Assembly (NCBI GenBank): GCA_035356615.1
Contig: DAOQSN010000022.1
Coordinates: forward strand, 1 to 64,000
Source of the DNA: JAKQDH01 sp029558835
Lineage (GTDB): Bacteria; Planctomycetota; Phycisphaerae; UBA1845
Length of the DNA stretch: 64,000 nucleotides
Direction of reading: 5' to 3'
Shown: one piece after another, positions 8,537 to 18,187 of the stretch
Layout: each line of letters opens with the position of its first letter
Position numbering within the stretch: position 1 is the stretch's first letter
Notes under the pieces: model-generated
What the model saw: only the letters and a program-made list of their open reading frames with translations
Database searches by the model: none
What the model was told of the DNA's origin: nothing
Position numbers and translations under genes: made by a program

Positions 8537-9583
8537 CTAGGGGGCGAACTCAGTGAGCAAAGCAGTTGTCGCAGGTCGCGTCTGGTGAACGGAGCGGCTG
8601 CGGCACTGGCCGATGGCGAGGAAGCCCACGATCACAACCACGACGAGCAGGGCCGCGATCCAGGTGGCCGGGACTGACCCGACGCGGGGCGCCACATCCG
8701 TCTCGTGACGCCGCGGAACGGGCGCCCGCTCCAGCACAGCGCTGAGTCGCTGCAACTCCGGAGGCAGCGTCGGCCCCGTCGTTCCGGTAGCCGGCCCGGT
8801 CGGCACCACCGGCGGCGGCGAGCCCCCGCCCACGGCAACCGCGCCCACGCCCGCAGCCCCAGCCCCGCTGCCGTTCGCGGTCCCCCCCGGTCCGGGAGGC
8901 GGCGTGACCGGCGTCTGCGGCGTTGGCAAGCCCGCAGAGACCCGTCCGGCACCAACCCATGCGTTACGCCCACCGGTCGGGGCATGCCCGCCGCGAACCG
9001 GCGCGGGCTCGGAAGCCCGCGCGGCCGGGGCATCACCGGACGCCTCTTCCTCGAAATCCAGCGTGACCAGACAGGCCGGGCAGTACTCCTGCTCGGCCGT
9101 GATGGGCTCGTGGCAGTGCCAGCAACGGTCGAAAAACCGGCAGATGCCCGGCGTCTCCACCGCGAACCGCCACTGATGATGGGTGGCCGGCCCCCGGATG
9201 ATTGAGGTGTCCGTCAGCACCCCGCGGCGAATCTGCCGCACGATCCGCTCAAGCGCCACCCCCGGAAACGGCCGGACGTGCTCGAGGACGTACCACGGCC
9301 CCGCATGGGCTCGCATGCGTTGGAGCATCTGCTCACTGAGGTCCTGGCCACAGGACTCGCAGGTCGTGTCGTCCCGGTGAACGAGCTGCCCGCAGGACAC
9401 GCAGGGCACCGCGTCGCCGTGCCAGACCTGCCGCGCGGCAGAGCTCAACGGTCCAAATCCGTTCCGGGCCGCGATCTCCAGCGGGTGGTCGCCGGGCGGC
9501 AGGATCTCCTCTGGAGCGGACGGAGGGTCCGTCGCGGGGGACGTGGCGTCGTGTTGCTGGGGCAGGCTCTCAGGCTGAGGCAT
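8537..9583 (-). CDS. zinc-ribbon protein with C-terminal membrane anchor
   Basis: 348 residues. Two four-Cys (or Cys/His) zinc knuckles are visible: CVSCGQ...CESCGQ near 60-79 and CWHCHE...CPACL near 155-176. Between them lies a compact domain (PWYVLEHVRPFPGVALERIVRQI...) resembling GYF-like modules that begin GPWYV. Residues about 190-310 are Pro/Gly/Ala-rich and probably disordered, and one hydrophobic span follows (WIAALLVVVVIVGFLAIG). Most of the protein is probably cytoplasmic with a tail anchor. It is divergent from leuS. Function unknown; it is one of three zinc-ribbon membrane proteins in this window. Confidence 0.75.
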   Translation of the reverse strand: MPQPESLPQQHDATSPATDPPSAPEEILPPGDHPLEIAARNGFGPLSSAARQVWHGDAVPCVSCGQLVHRDDTTCESCGQDLSEQMLQRMRAHAGPWYVLEHVRPFPGVALERIVRQIRRGVLTDTSIIRGPATHHQWRFAVETPGICRFFDRCWHCHEPITAEQEYCPACLVTLDFEEEASGDAPAARASEPAPVRGGHAPTGGRNAWVGAGRVSAGLPTPQTPVTPPPGPGGTANGSGAGAAGVGAVAVGGGSPPPVVPTGPATGTTGPTLPPELQRLSAVLERAPVPRRHETDVAPRVGSVPATWIAALLVVVVIVGFLAIGQCRSRSVHQTRPATTALLTEFAP

Positions 9584-9889
9584 ACGCCTATTTTAGCGCG
9601 CCGCGGCGGGTCGGCCAACCCGTTACCACAGTTTGCGAGTGCCCAGGCGGGAGGCTAGACTGCCCGCACCTCGCGCCGGCCACGTTCGCGGTGGACGTGA
9701 CAGACGGCCGGGGCGTCCCCCCCTACCTGCGGGGCGTCCCTGCGCGTCCGCCGGCAGCGGGCATCCACCCGTACCCACACGGCGCAACCGGGGTTGGCAG
9801 GCCCGACTCGCAGGCGGCCCCCCGACCGGCGACCGGTACGGGCAGAGCCCGCACCGGCCAGGAGTGTCTTGGATGAGGCCGCGACGCTG
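9584..9889. other. divergent intergenic region upstream of leuS
   Basis: 306 bp between the zinc-ribbon gene and leuS. It should carry both promoters. I see no clear sigma-70 site, T-box or leader terminator. An AGGAG at 9860-9864 lies 4 nt before an in-frame TTG (9869), an alternative leuS start. Confidence 0.5.
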
Positions 9890-12800
9890 ATGCCCCCAAC
9901 CGACAACAAACCAGGCTCCGGCAAGTACGACTTCACGGCCATCGAAGCCCGCTGGCAGCAGTACTGGGAGGAACACCAGACCTTCAAGACGCTGAACCCG
10001 GGCGACGGCGGCGCCGATCCGTCGCGGCCGAAGTTCTACATCCTCGACATGTTCCCGTACCCCAGCGGAGCGGGCCTGCACGTGGGCCACCCCTTGGGCT
10101 ACTGTGCGTCCGATATCATCGCCCGCTACAAGCGGATGCGGGGCTACAACGTGCTGCATCCGATGGGCTTCGATGCCTTCGGCCTGCCGGCGGAGCAGTA
10201 CGCCATCGAGCACGGCGTCCATCCCCGGGTGACGACGAAGCACAACATCGATACGTATCGCCGCCAGCTCAAGATGTTCGGCTTCAGCTACGACTGGAGC
10301 CGCGAGGTCGCCACCTGTGATCCGCCCTACTACAAGTTCACGCAGTGGATCTTCCTGCGGATGTTCGAGAGCTGGTACGACGACCGGTGCGTCTGGGTAG
10401 ACCCGCAGGGGCATCGCACCCGCGGCCGGGCGCGGCCCATCAGCGAGCTGCAAGCGGAGCTGGAGGCCGGTCGACTGGGCGTCACGCCGGCTGGCGGGCT
10501 GGCCCGCGATCCGCAGGCCCCGGGTGTGCGCCGGTGGTCCGACCTGTCGGAAGCCGAGCGGCGCAAGGTGATTGATGGCCAGCGGCTGGCGTACCTGGAT
10601 GAGGTGCCCGTGAACTGGTGCCCCGCCCTGGGCACCGTGCTGGCCAACGAGGAGGTGGACGCGGAGGGTCGCAGCGCCCGCGGCGGACACCCCGTCTATC
10701 GCCGGCCGCTGCGCCAGTGGATGCTGCGCATCACCAAGTATGCCGACCGCCTGCTCGAAGACATTGAGGACCTGGAGTGGCCCGAGCCCATCAAGCTCAT
10801 GCAGCGTAACTGGGTCGGGCGAAGCACCGGCGCCGACTGCCTGTTCCTTCGCGCCGATAAGTGGGCCTGCGAAGGCGGGCGCTTCCGCTGCAACGAGCCG
10901 GGTGTGCAGTTAAGACCCGGGCAGCGTGCCGACGTCCCGTACAGCATCCGCGTCTACACCACCCGGCCCGACACGCTGTTCGGCGCCACATACATGGTCC
11001 TCGCGCCGGAACACCCCCTGGTCGAGGAGATCACGACCTCGGCGCAGCGTGCGGCCGTGCGGGAGTACGTCGAGACGGCGCGGCACAAGTCCGACCTGGA
11101 CCGCACCGCCGAGACCAAGGAGAAGACCGGAGTCTTCACCGGCGCGTATGCCCTGAACCCCGTCAACGGCAACAAGGTGCCCATCTGGGTCGCGGACTAC
11201 GTGCTCATGGGGTACGGCACCGGGGCGATCATGGCCGTGCCCGCCCACGACACGCGCGATTTCGAGTTCGCCAAGAAGTTCGATATCCCGATCATCGCGG
11301 TGGTCCTCCCGCCGGACGAGTGGTTCCGCGAGCAACTGCGGGACATGGCGGTCGACGGGACCTACTGCGAGAAGACGAATCGAGGCGGGTGGCTGCAACG
11401 CGTACAGGCCGACATGGGGTGCGCGCCCGGCACCATGCAGGGTGTTTATGGATTGCAGGCGGGTTCCCGGTTGGATGCGGACCCGAGTTGGCTCCGGCAG
11501 GTTGTGATATCAGCGTTCGCGGAGGACCCCGCGGTTTTTGCGGAGGCATTCGTGGGTGACGGCACCTCAATGAACTCCGACCGCTTCGACGGGCTGCCGA
11601 CGGCCGAGTTCAAGACCCGCATCACCGCCTGGCTGGAGGAGCAGGGGCTCGGCTGGGGCGCGGTCAACTACAAGCTGCGCGACTGGGTTTTCAGCCGCCA
11701 GAAGTACTGGGGCGAGCCGTTCCCGGTGCGACACGGGCCCGAAGGCGCGATCGAGCCGCTCGCCGACGAGGAGCTGCCGCTCGAACTGCCGCCGATGGAG
11801 GACTTCAAACCGACAACTTCTGACAATGCGGACGCGCTGCCGGAGCCGCCGCTGGGCCGGGCGCGCCAGTGGGTCACCTTCGAGCGGAACGGCAAGACCT
11901 ACCGGCATGACGTGAACACAATGCCGCAGTGGGCCGGCTCGTGCTGGTACTACCTGCGCTTCATTGATCCGCACAACCAGCGTGCCTTCTGCGACTCAGC
12001 GGCCGAGCGGTACTGGATGCCGGTGGATCAGTACATCGGCGGCGCGGAGCACGCCGTGCTGCACCTGCTCTACGCGCGCTTCTGGCATAAAGTCCTGCTG
12101 GACCGCGGCTACGTCAGCACGCGTGAGCCGTTTCAGCGGCTGTTCAATCAGGGCATGATTCAGAGTTACGCGTACCGCGACGCACGTGGGGTGGTCGTCG
12201 GGCCGGATCGCGTCGAGGAGCGCGGGCAGGACGCCTTCGTACTCAAGGACACAGGCGAACCGGTGACCCGAATCGTCGCCAAGATGAGCAAGTCGCTCAA
12301 GAACGTCGTCAGCCCCGACGAGATCATCGCCCAGTATGGCGCGGACACGTTCCGGCTGTACGAGATGTACATGGGGCCGCTGGAGGCCTCCAAGCCGTGG
12401 AATACGCGCGATGTCCCGGGGCTGTTCCGCCTGTGCGAACGCATCTGGCGCCTCGTCGTGGATCCCAACAGTGGCGGCCTGACGGCAACCCTGACTGATG
12501 ATCCGCCGGACGAGCCGGCCCTGAAGCTGCTGCACAAGACGATCCAGCGGATCACGGACGACATTGAGCAGATCAAGCTCAACACCGCGATCGCGGCCAT
12601 GTTCGAGTTCGTCAACGCGGTAGGACCGTGCCCACGGCGTCCGCGGGGCGTGATCGAGCCGTTTGTGCTGCTTGCGGCACCGTTCGCCCCGCATCTGGCC
12701 GAGGAGCTCTGGCACAGGCTCGGGCACAGTGAGAGCATCGCCTACGCCCCGTGGCCCGCCTGTGACGGGCGGTACCTCGTCGAGGACACGATGGAGTTGG

Positions 12801-12976
12801 CCGTCCAGGTGCAGGGGAAGATCAAGGCCCGCATCACCGTGCCCGCCGGCGCGAACGACGAAGACGTGAAGACAGCAGCGTTGGCGGAACCGAAGGTGGC
12901 GGCCGCCTTGGCGGGCAAGTCGGTCCAGAAGGTGTTCGTGGTCAAAGGGAGGCTGGTCAACATCATCGTCAGGTAG
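9890..12976 (+). CDS. leuS: leucyl-tRNA synthetase (long form)
   Basis: 1028 residues from ATG 9890; TTG 9869 behind AGGAG is an alternative start. It charges tRNA-Leu in the cytoplasm. The class I HIGH motif reads HVGH (from residue 64) and KMSKS begins at residue 798. The editing domain has TTRPDTLFGA near 356-365, and NYKLRDWVFSRQKYWGEPFP is the bacterial-type signature. The enzyme is about 170 residues longer than E. coli LeuRS. Two extra blocks stand out: about 166-230 before the YLDEVPVNWCP segment, and about 483-565 within the editing domain, after VDGTYCEKTNRGGW. They are probably lineage-specific insertions. The frame is intact and the C-terminus (VKGRLVNIIVR) is normal. Confidence 0.97.
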   Translation: MPPTDNKPGSGKYDFTAIEARWQQYWEEHQTFKTLNPGDGGADPSRPKFYILDMFPYPSGAGLHVGHPLGYCASDIIARYKRMRGYNVLHPMGFDAFGLPAEQYAIEHGVHPRVTTKHNIDTYRRQLKMFGFSYDWSREVATCDPPYYKFTQWIFLRMFESWYDDRCVWVDPQGHRTRGRARPISELQAELEAGRLGVTPAGGLARDPQAPGVRRWSDLSEAERRKVIDGQRLAYLDEVPVNWCPALGTVLANEEVDAEGRSARGGHPVYRRPLRQWMLRITKYADRLLEDIEDLEWPEPIKLMQRNWVGRSTGADCLFLRADKWACEGGRFRCNEPGVQLRPGQRADVPYSIRVYTTRPDTLFGATYMVLAPEHPLVEEITTSAQRAAVREYVETARHKSDLDRTAETKEKTGVFTGAYALNPVNGNKVPIWVADYVLMGYGTGAIMAVPAHDTRDFEFAKKFDIPIIAVVLPPDEWFREQLRDMAVDGTYCEKTNRGGWLQRVQADMGCAPGTMQGVYGLQAGSRLDADPSWLRQVVISAFAEDPAVFAEAFVGDGTSMNSDRFDGLPTAEFKTRITAWLEEQGLGWGAVNYKLRDWVFSRQKYWGEPFPVRHGPEGAIEPLADEELPLELPPMEDFKPTTSDNADALPEPPLGRARQWVTFERNGKTYRHDVNTMPQWAGSCWYYLRFIDPHNQRAFCDSAAERYWMPVDQYIGGAEHAVLHLLYARFWHKVLLDRGYVSTREPFQRLFNQGMIQSYAYRDARGVVVGPDRVEERGQDAFVLKDTGEPVTRIVAKMSKSLKNVVSPDEIIAQYGADTFRLYEMYMGPLEASKPWNTRDVPGLFRLCERIWRLVVDPNSGGLTATLTDDPPDEPALKLLHKTIQRITDDIEQIKLNTAIAAMFEFVNAVGPCPRRPRGVIEPFVLLAAPFAPHLAEELWHRLGHSESIAYAPWPACDGRYLVEDTMELAVQVQGKIKARITVPAGANDEDVKTAALAEPKVAAALAGKSVQKVFVVKGRLVNIIVR

Positions 12977-13067
12977 GCAGGTTCGCAGGGCTGGGTGCCC
13001 GGCGGCACGTACAGTAGTACTGGACGCACGCCGGCCACTGAGTGGCGGTTGCGATGGGACAGGCGAG

Positions 13068-13634
13068 ATGGCGCGTGAGACAGAGGTGAAGCTGCGGGTG
13101 GCCTCTCTGGATGAGGTGCGGGAGCGGCTGCGCGCGTTGGGGGCGACGTTCGTGCGTCGCGGCGTGGAGACAAGTCGCATCTTCGACCGCCCGGACGCCG
13201 GCCTGCGTCGGCAGGGTGTCGGTCTGCGGGTGCGCTCGGTGCGCGCGGATGAGGGTGAGCCCGGCGCCGCGACCCTGACGTTCAAGGGCCCGCGTCAGCC
13301 CGGCCCCCTCAAGGTCAGAGAGGAACTCGAACTGACCATCAACAGTGCATCCACGGCGCTGCGCCTGCTGGAGCGTCTCGGTTTCACCCAGGTGCTGCGC
13401 TACGAGAAGCGACGCGAGACGTGGCGCTGGCAGCGCTGTACGGTGGAACTTGACGAGCCGCCCGGTATCGGCACTTACGTTGAGATCGAGGGACCGGACG
13501 CAGCCGCGATCGAGGCGGTGCAGACCGAGCTCGGATTGCAGGAAGCGGAGCCGGAACAGCGCAGTTATGTATCATTGCTGCTCGCCTACTGCGAGGAGCA
13601 GAACCGGGTGGACCGAGACCTGCGCCTCGGGTAA
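13068..13634 (+). CDS. CYTH-domain protein (class IV adenylate cyclase / triphosphatase-like)
   Basis: 188 residues. The N-terminal ExExK motif of the CYTH superfamily is present (E4-T-E6-V-K8), followed by the alternating basic and acidic beta strands of the triphosphate tunnel (RQGVGLRVRSV, TLTFKGP, REELEL, RYEKRRETW, CTVELDEPPGIGTYVEIEG). Related proteins are CyaB-type adenylate cyclases and thiamine- or inorganic-triphosphatases; the sequence alone does not separate these. It follows leuS on the same strand after 91 bp and may be a separate unit. Confidence 0.88.
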   Translation: MARETEVKLRVASLDEVRERLRALGATFVRRGVETSRIFDRPDAGLRRQGVGLRVRSVRADEGEPGAATLTFKGPRQPGPLKVREELELTINSASTALRLLERLGFTQVLRYEKRRETWRWQRCTVELDEPPGIGTYVEIEGPDAAAIEAVQTELGLQEAEPEQRSYVSLLLAYCEEQNRVDRDLRLG

Positions 13635-13775
13635 TCATATTGACTTGAGTAACGGAAGCAGGGCCCCGATGCCGATAGACGCGGCATTGGTCGAGTGCTC
13701 TTTCGGCGCTCGGAGTAACGCCGCTTGGGCGACCCTCTGCAAGTTGCAGTAATCCCACGGTACCGGTAAAGCGTT

Positions 13776-14225
13776 ATGACCCGCCGCGTCGCATTGACGG
13801 TGTGCCTGCTCGTCTTGTGCGGTTGGGCATTGACGCTGGTGGCCCAGGTCGGCCAGACGACGCCCTCTCCTGCCTCCGCACGCTTTGAGCCGGTCGCGTC
13901 GCTCCAAACACTCGACGAGCAGCAACGGCTGCAAGTGGAAACGCTGGCCGCGCTCCTGCGTGTGCCGCCCGCCAGGCGCTCCCGGGCCGACCTCGTGCGC
14001 CACGCGGAAATCCTGGCGGAACTGGCCAACGTCTCTCTGTGCCATCCCCTGGGCCCGGATCGGGCCCAGACTGCGGCCTATCTGCGTGACGCCTCCGTCG
14101 CCCTGGCCCGGGCAGCCAAGAACCGCGCCACGGCCGACGAGGTGGAACTGACGCGCCTGTTTCAGCGCGTCACCCAAGCCTTCCTGGCCCAGCGTCCCGA
14201 ACAGGTGGCCACGGACGGGATATGA
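13776..14225 (+). CDS. secreted small helical protein, unknown function
   Basis: 149 residues with a signal peptide (MTRRVALTVCLLVLCGWALTL, cleavage likely after VAQ). The mature part is helical and rich in Ala, Leu and Arg (DEQQRLQVETLAALLRVPP, RADLVRHAEILAELANVS). No Cys or enzyme motif stands out. It faces the sppA-like gene tail to tail with 33 bp between the stops. I do not recognise the family. Confidence 0.6.
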   Translation: MTRRVALTVCLLVLCGWALTLVAQVGQTTPSPASARFEPVASLQTLDEQQRLQVETLAALLRVPPARRSRADLVRHAEILAELANVSLCHPLGPDRAQTAAYLRDASVALARAAKNRATADEVELTRLFQRVTQAFLAQRPEQVATDGI

Positions 14226-14258
14226 AGTCGGCCCTTCCTCGCTGCGACGCGCGCTGCC

Positions 14259-15290
14259 TCAGGGCTGGGCGACGTTAAATACCCCCGGCTGCCAGAGGTA
14301 CAGGAACTCCGGCGCGGCCGATTCCAACGCCTGCCCCACGTTCAACCCCACGAGATTCACCTCCGTCGGCAGGAGGGTTGGCGCAGCCGCGTAGTAGTTT
14401 GGGCGATAGTCCAGCGGGCGATGGTAGAGGACGGCGCGGACCCGCTTGGCACCGCTGCGTTGCCGTGCGGCGTCGAGCGCGTCGTGCCAAGTGCCGATCC
14501 GATCGACCAGCCCCGCTTCGAGGGCCTGTCGGGCGGTGTAGATTCGCCCGTCGGCCAGCGAACGCACCTGCGTTTCGTCGAGCGCCGGTCGGCCTTCCCG
14601 GACGACCTCCACAAACCGGTCGTAGAGCTCGTTCACGACCTGCTGAAACAGTGCGCGTTCCTCCGGGGTCATGGCGCGGAACGGGCTGCCGCTGTCCTTG
14701 CGCGGGCCCGAGGTGATGGCGTCGGACTTCACCCCGACGAGCTGCATCGTGCCGCTGATGTCGAACATCTGCACGATCACGCCGATGCTGCCGGTGATCG
14801 TCGTGCGGTGGACGATGATCTCATCGCAGGCACAGGCGATGTAGTAGCCGCCGCTGGCCGCCACGTCCATCAGCACGGCAATCACGGGTTTGCCGCACTT
14901 GCGGAAGCGGCGAATCTCGTCGTGCATCAGCTCAGAGGCGGTGACCGTGCCCCCTGGGGAGTTGATCCGCAGGATGACGGCCTTGACCAGCGGGTCACGC
15001 CGGGCCTTGTCCAGTTCCTCCGCCAGCAGGCTCACGGGCTGCTCCCCCTCACCGAGCAGCCGGGCGGGACGCGTGTTGCGAATGATGCCGGTCACGTCGA
15101 TCACCGCGACCTTATCTAGAGCCGGCCAGGCGTCCCGGTGAATCCGTGTCTCCGTCAGTTCGCGGCGGCTGGTTACCGGCGTGATCAGCCAGCTCTGCCC
15201 GGGACAGCCGGTGAGGAACGCGGAAAGAACCAGCAGCGGCAGGCCATAGATGCACCTGCCGACCCCGATGCGAATGTCCGGATTGGTCAT
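14259..15290 (-). CDS. sppA: signal peptide peptidase SppA-type serine protease, lipoprotein
   Basis: 343 residues from ATG 15290. It is an S49 family protease that would cleave leftover signal peptides or other membrane peptides. A lipoprotein signal is present (LLVLSAFLTGC), unusual because short SppA proteins normally use a membrane anchor. The Ser/Lys dyad is visible: S146 in VAASGGYY and K198 in GPRKDSG, the same spacing as B. subtilis SppA (147/199). ITGSIGVI and the C-terminal GRIYTARQALEAGLVDRIG are typical of the family. Its own long leader (15291-15759) separates it from the next gene. Confidence 0.92.
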   Translation of the reverse strand: MTNPDIRIGVGRCIYGLPLLVLSAFLTGCPGQSWLITPVTSRRELTETRIHRDAWPALDKVAVIDVTGIIRNTRPARLLGEGEQPVSLLAEELDKARRDPLVKAVILRINSPGGTVTASELMHDEIRRFRKCGKPVIAVLMDVAASGGYYIACACDEIIVHRTTITGSIGVIVQMFDISGTMQLVGVKSDAITSGPRKDSGSPFRAMTPEERALFQQVVNELYDRFVEVVREGRPALDETQVRSLADGRIYTARQALEAGLVDRIGTWHDALDAARQRSGAKRVRAVLYHRPLDYRPNYYAAAPTLLPTEVNLVGLNVGQALESAAPEFLYLWQPGVFNVAQP

Positions 15291-15759
15291 TGCCTTACTT
15301 GCCTCCACGCTACCAAGCGGCAGTCTCCCGACCTCTTTCGGGCATGGCATTGCCCGCGTCCACTTCTCGACGGCCGAGCGGGACGGCCGGGGCTGGGACT
15401 TCGGTACCGCATCGGCTATGGTAACGGCACAGCGGGCGGCGGGCGACCACCGGCAGTCCGGGTGGAACCCCGGTCGTGCGTGACCGATTAGGAGGCTGGC
15501 TGGGCGGAGCGGGACCGGTGGCTGCGTAGCATCGCCCCCCCGGTGGGGGACGTAGGACACGGCACCGTCGCGGCGCTCTACGTCGGCCACGGGGGCCGAT
15601 GCTACCTCTCTTGCCCGCGATGCTCGCCGAGGCCGTCACGCACCTGAACCCCGGCCCGGCTGAACGCGCCGCGTACGGGATGGCGAGCACACCGTCTGGT
15701 GTGGATCCGCGGGGGTGGAACGGAGAGCCAGGCGTGTCTGGAGCAACAGGAGTGGGAGC
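15291..15759. other. divergent intergenic region with GTCGGCC hairpin
   Basis: 469 bp between sppA and the zincin gene. It contains one hairpin repeat at 15579-15604 (TACGTCGGCCACGGGGGCC then GATGCTA). Otherwise it is G/C-rich text with no credible protein. Confidence 0.55.
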
Positions 15760-16134
15760 GTGCGGCTGACGGAGGCGGAGTTCGCGGCCCTCGTGGAACA
15801 GGCGCTGGCCGGCATTCCTAAGTCCTTTGCGCCCTACCTCAAGGACGTCGTCGTGGATGTCGAGCCGCTCCCGGACCGGCGCACCTGTCTGCGCATGGGG
15901 CTGCGGGACCGCCGCGCCTTGCTGGGGCTGTACCACGGGGTGCCGCTTCCGGACCGTAGCGTGGAGCACAGTGGCCGATTGCCTGATCGGATCACGATCT
16001 ACCAGCGTAACATCGAACGCGTCTGCCGCACGCCCGACGACGTGGTAACGCAAGTCCGCAAGACCGTGCTGCATGAGGTCGGGCATCACTTCGGTCTCGA
16101 TGAGCACGACCTGGACGAGCTAGGCTATCGGTAG
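15760..16134 (+). CDS. minimal zincin-like metallopeptidase
   Basis: 124 residues from GTG 15760, chosen for AGGAG 7 nt upstream; GTG 15715 is further upstream in frame. The protein matches the short bacterial zincin family of about 120 residues whose zinc site sits at the very C-terminus: HEVGHHFGLDEHDLDELGY, with H105, E106 and H109 as HExxH and a downstream acidic/His ligand. ITIYQRNIER and VRKTVLHEVGHHFG are the usual core strands. Cytoplasmic; substrate unknown. Confidence 0.9.
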   Translation: MRLTEAEFAALVEQALAGIPKSFAPYLKDVVVDVEPLPDRRTCLRMGLRDRRALLGLYHGVPLPDRSVEHSGRLPDRITIYQRNIERVCRTPDDVVTQVRKTVLHEVGHHFGLDEHDLDELGYR

Positions 16135-16207
16135 CCGAGAAACGGGGAGGCAACTAGTTTTCAGCGGGCTCGGCGTTCCCCCCACGCAACCAACGGCGTC
16201 GCCGTTT

Positions 16208-18028
16208 CTAAGTTCCCGATTGGCGACGCATGATCATGTCGAAGTTGCGCACGAGCGGGCGGTAGAGGCTGAAGATGACGCCGACGTACAGAGCCGCGGC
16301 CATGGCCGTGCCCACGAGCGCGCAGACGCGCACGGTCGGCGCCCAGCCGGCGAAGTTCGCCACCGGCTGGAAGAGGGTCGTCGGATCGACGCCGTAGAAG
16401 ATGGCCGTAAAAGGCGTGAACGGCGCCAGCAGGCAGCCGACCGCCCCGTCGGCCGCCTCGACTAAGGCCGTGCCGATCGCGCTGGCCACCGCGCAGAGCA
16501 GGATGAGGGTACCCACGGCGTACATGACGGCCGTGGTGCTCTTTCGCGCCGTCAGGGAAATCTGCAACCCCAGTACGCACGCAAACGCCGCATACACGAC
16601 CATCAGCACGCCCTGCTGCAGGGCGGTTTCGATCCAGACCGGGCGGTGCGGATCGGTCGTGAACAAACCCAGGAGCCCAAACACCAGCAGCGCCAGCACC
16701 GGCCCACCCACCAGCGGCAAACAGAAGCTCACCAGCCCGCGCAGCTTGCCCCAGAGGATGTACCTGCTGGTCAGCAGCGTGGTGAGCAGCAGGTCCATGG
16801 TCTTGCTGTCTTTCTCCCTGGTCATGGTGGTGGCGGCCGCGTTGACGGCGATGAGCAGCGTGATGGCAAACTGCACGGAGATCAGCAGGGCCAGCCCCTT
16901 GCGCACCTCGCTCGCCGTCAGGCCGCCGCCGAGGTGGTAGATCAGGATCGCGCCGGCAACGACCAGCCCCGCGCCGGCCACGACCCAGCGCACGGCGCCG
17001 CCGGCGGACGCCCGGGTGCACGCCTCCCGCCAGGCCACCGGGTTGGACCACACCGTGCGCGGCGGTCGCGTGCGCTGTCCGCGCCGACCGAAACCCAGGC
17101 GCTGCGTCAGCAGCGTCAGGGGCGTGGGCTCGCCCGTCTTGATGCCGCGGCGGACGAAGAGCATCGCCAGGGTCGTCAGCAACAGCGCCAGCGTCAACGT
17201 CCACAGCACGTAGGTCGCCGACGGGTATGCCAGCGCGTACCGCACCGGACCCCAGTATCCGCCCAACTGCTCCACCGCCGGCGCCTGCACCTGATTCAAC
17301 GCCACTTCCAACGCCAGAAACGGATGCAGCGGCGTCAGCCAGCTCATCCGCATGCCGTCGACGTTCTCGGGTGCCTCGGGCACCCAGGTCTGCTGCCAGC
17401 GGCCCAATATGTAGATTGTCAACAGGTACAGCGCAATGACGAGAAAGAACGAGAAGATCGTCCGCCGGGTCCCCACGCGGATCATGGCGACGGTAATGGC
17501 CAGCACCCCCGTCAGAATCCCCGTCGCCCCGGCGAGGGCGAAACTCTCCATGATCTGGCCCGTGGTCACGCCCCCGTACACCATCGTCAGCAGGAAGATC
17601 GGCAGGCCGGCCACCAGCAGGATCACCACGAAGAACAACCGGCTCAACAGGGAACCGAACACGATCTGGGCATTGGTGAGCGGGGTGGAAATCAGGATGT
17701 TGAACGTCTGCGCGTCCCGCTCCTGCGTGATCGCGGCAGCCGTGAACACGGGCGCCAGGAAACAGATCAACAACAACTGCGTCCGCGACGCCCAGGCAAA
17801 CGTCTGCGACGCCGCCTTCGCAAACTCCGCCAGCGACGCACCCGACCCGCTCATCGAATTGAACAGCGACACCAGCACCACCAGCAGGAGCAACACCAGA
17901 TAGCCGACGCGCAGCCACAAGTGCCGAATCCGGCGCGACCCCCCAAACACCACCCGCACCAGAATCGGGTTCGCGGGGATCAGGTGCCAGAACCACAGCC
18001 ACAGTCTGCCGAGTACGGTCGTCAGCAT
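16208..18028 (-). CDS. ABC-2 type permease (two fused halves)
   Basis: 606 residues with about 12 membrane spans. It looks like two ABC-2 permease halves in one chain: each half has the pattern 'ITQERDAQTFNILISTPLTNAQIVFGSLLSR' (near 105) or 'MTREKDSKTMDLLLTTLLTSRYILWGKL' (near 405), the known coupling segment of GldF/NatB-like permeases. It is encoded downstream of its ATPase, separated by 155 bp that hold an AT-rich inverted repeat. It would form an exporter or a motility- or envelope-related complex with the ATPase and the 827-residue protein upstream. Substrate unknown. Confidence 0.88.
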   Translation of the reverse strand: MLTTVLGRLWLWFWHLIPANPILVRVVFGGSRRIRHLWLRVGYLVLLLLVVLVSLFNSMSGSGASLAEFAKAASQTFAWASRTQLLLICFLAPVFTAAAITQERDAQTFNILISTPLTNAQIVFGSLLSRLFFVVILLVAGLPIFLLTMVYGGVTTGQIMESFALAGATGILTGVLAITVAMIRVGTRRTIFSFFLVIALYLLTIYILGRWQQTWVPEAPENVDGMRMSWLTPLHPFLALEVALNQVQAPAVEQLGGYWGPVRYALAYPSATYVLWTLTLALLLTTLAMLFVRRGIKTGEPTPLTLLTQRLGFGRRGQRTRPPRTVWSNPVAWREACTRASAGGAVRWVVAGAGLVVAGAILIYHLGGGLTASEVRKGLALLISVQFAITLLIAVNAAATTMTREKDSKTMDLLLTTLLTSRYILWGKLRGLVSFCLPLVGGPVLALLVFGLLGLFTTDPHRPVWIETALQQGVLMVVYAAFACVLGLQISLTARKSTTAVMYAVGTLILLCAVASAIGTALVEAADGAVGCLLAPFTPFTAIFYGVDPTTLFQPVANFAGWAPTVRVCALVGTAMAAALYVGVIFSLYRPLVRNFDMIMRRQSGT

Positions 18029-18035
18029 AACGTCA

Positions 18036-18187
18036 AGAATTCAGAATGATGAAGTAAGAATGCAGAAAGCAATACGCGGCACTGGAGGCTTCACGAGCCA
18101 CTCGCCCATGACGCAGAGGCCGCGTCGGACCCTCGTCACGTTCACTCCCCCTTTCTGCATTCTCAATTCTGCATTCGCCATTCCTAT
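18036..18187. repeat. AT-rich inverted repeat (GCATTC element) inside the ABC operon
   Basis: AGAATGCAGAAAG (18057-18069) is perfectly complementary to CTTTCTGCATTCT (18152-18164). Both are extended by degenerate AATTC/GAATT and CATTC/GAATG copies. Composition is strikingly AT-rich for this genome. It separates the ATPase stop from the permease start. Confidence 0.75.

Noticed and set aside
9584..9889. T-box or attenuator leader for leuS
   Set aside because: No T-box core, specifier stem or terminator-like hairpin could be recognised.
14421..15119. Long open frames antisense to sppA and to most other genes
   Set aside because: They mirror GC-rich codon usage of the real gene, give His/Arg/Ala-rich proteins without motifs, and lack ribosome sites.
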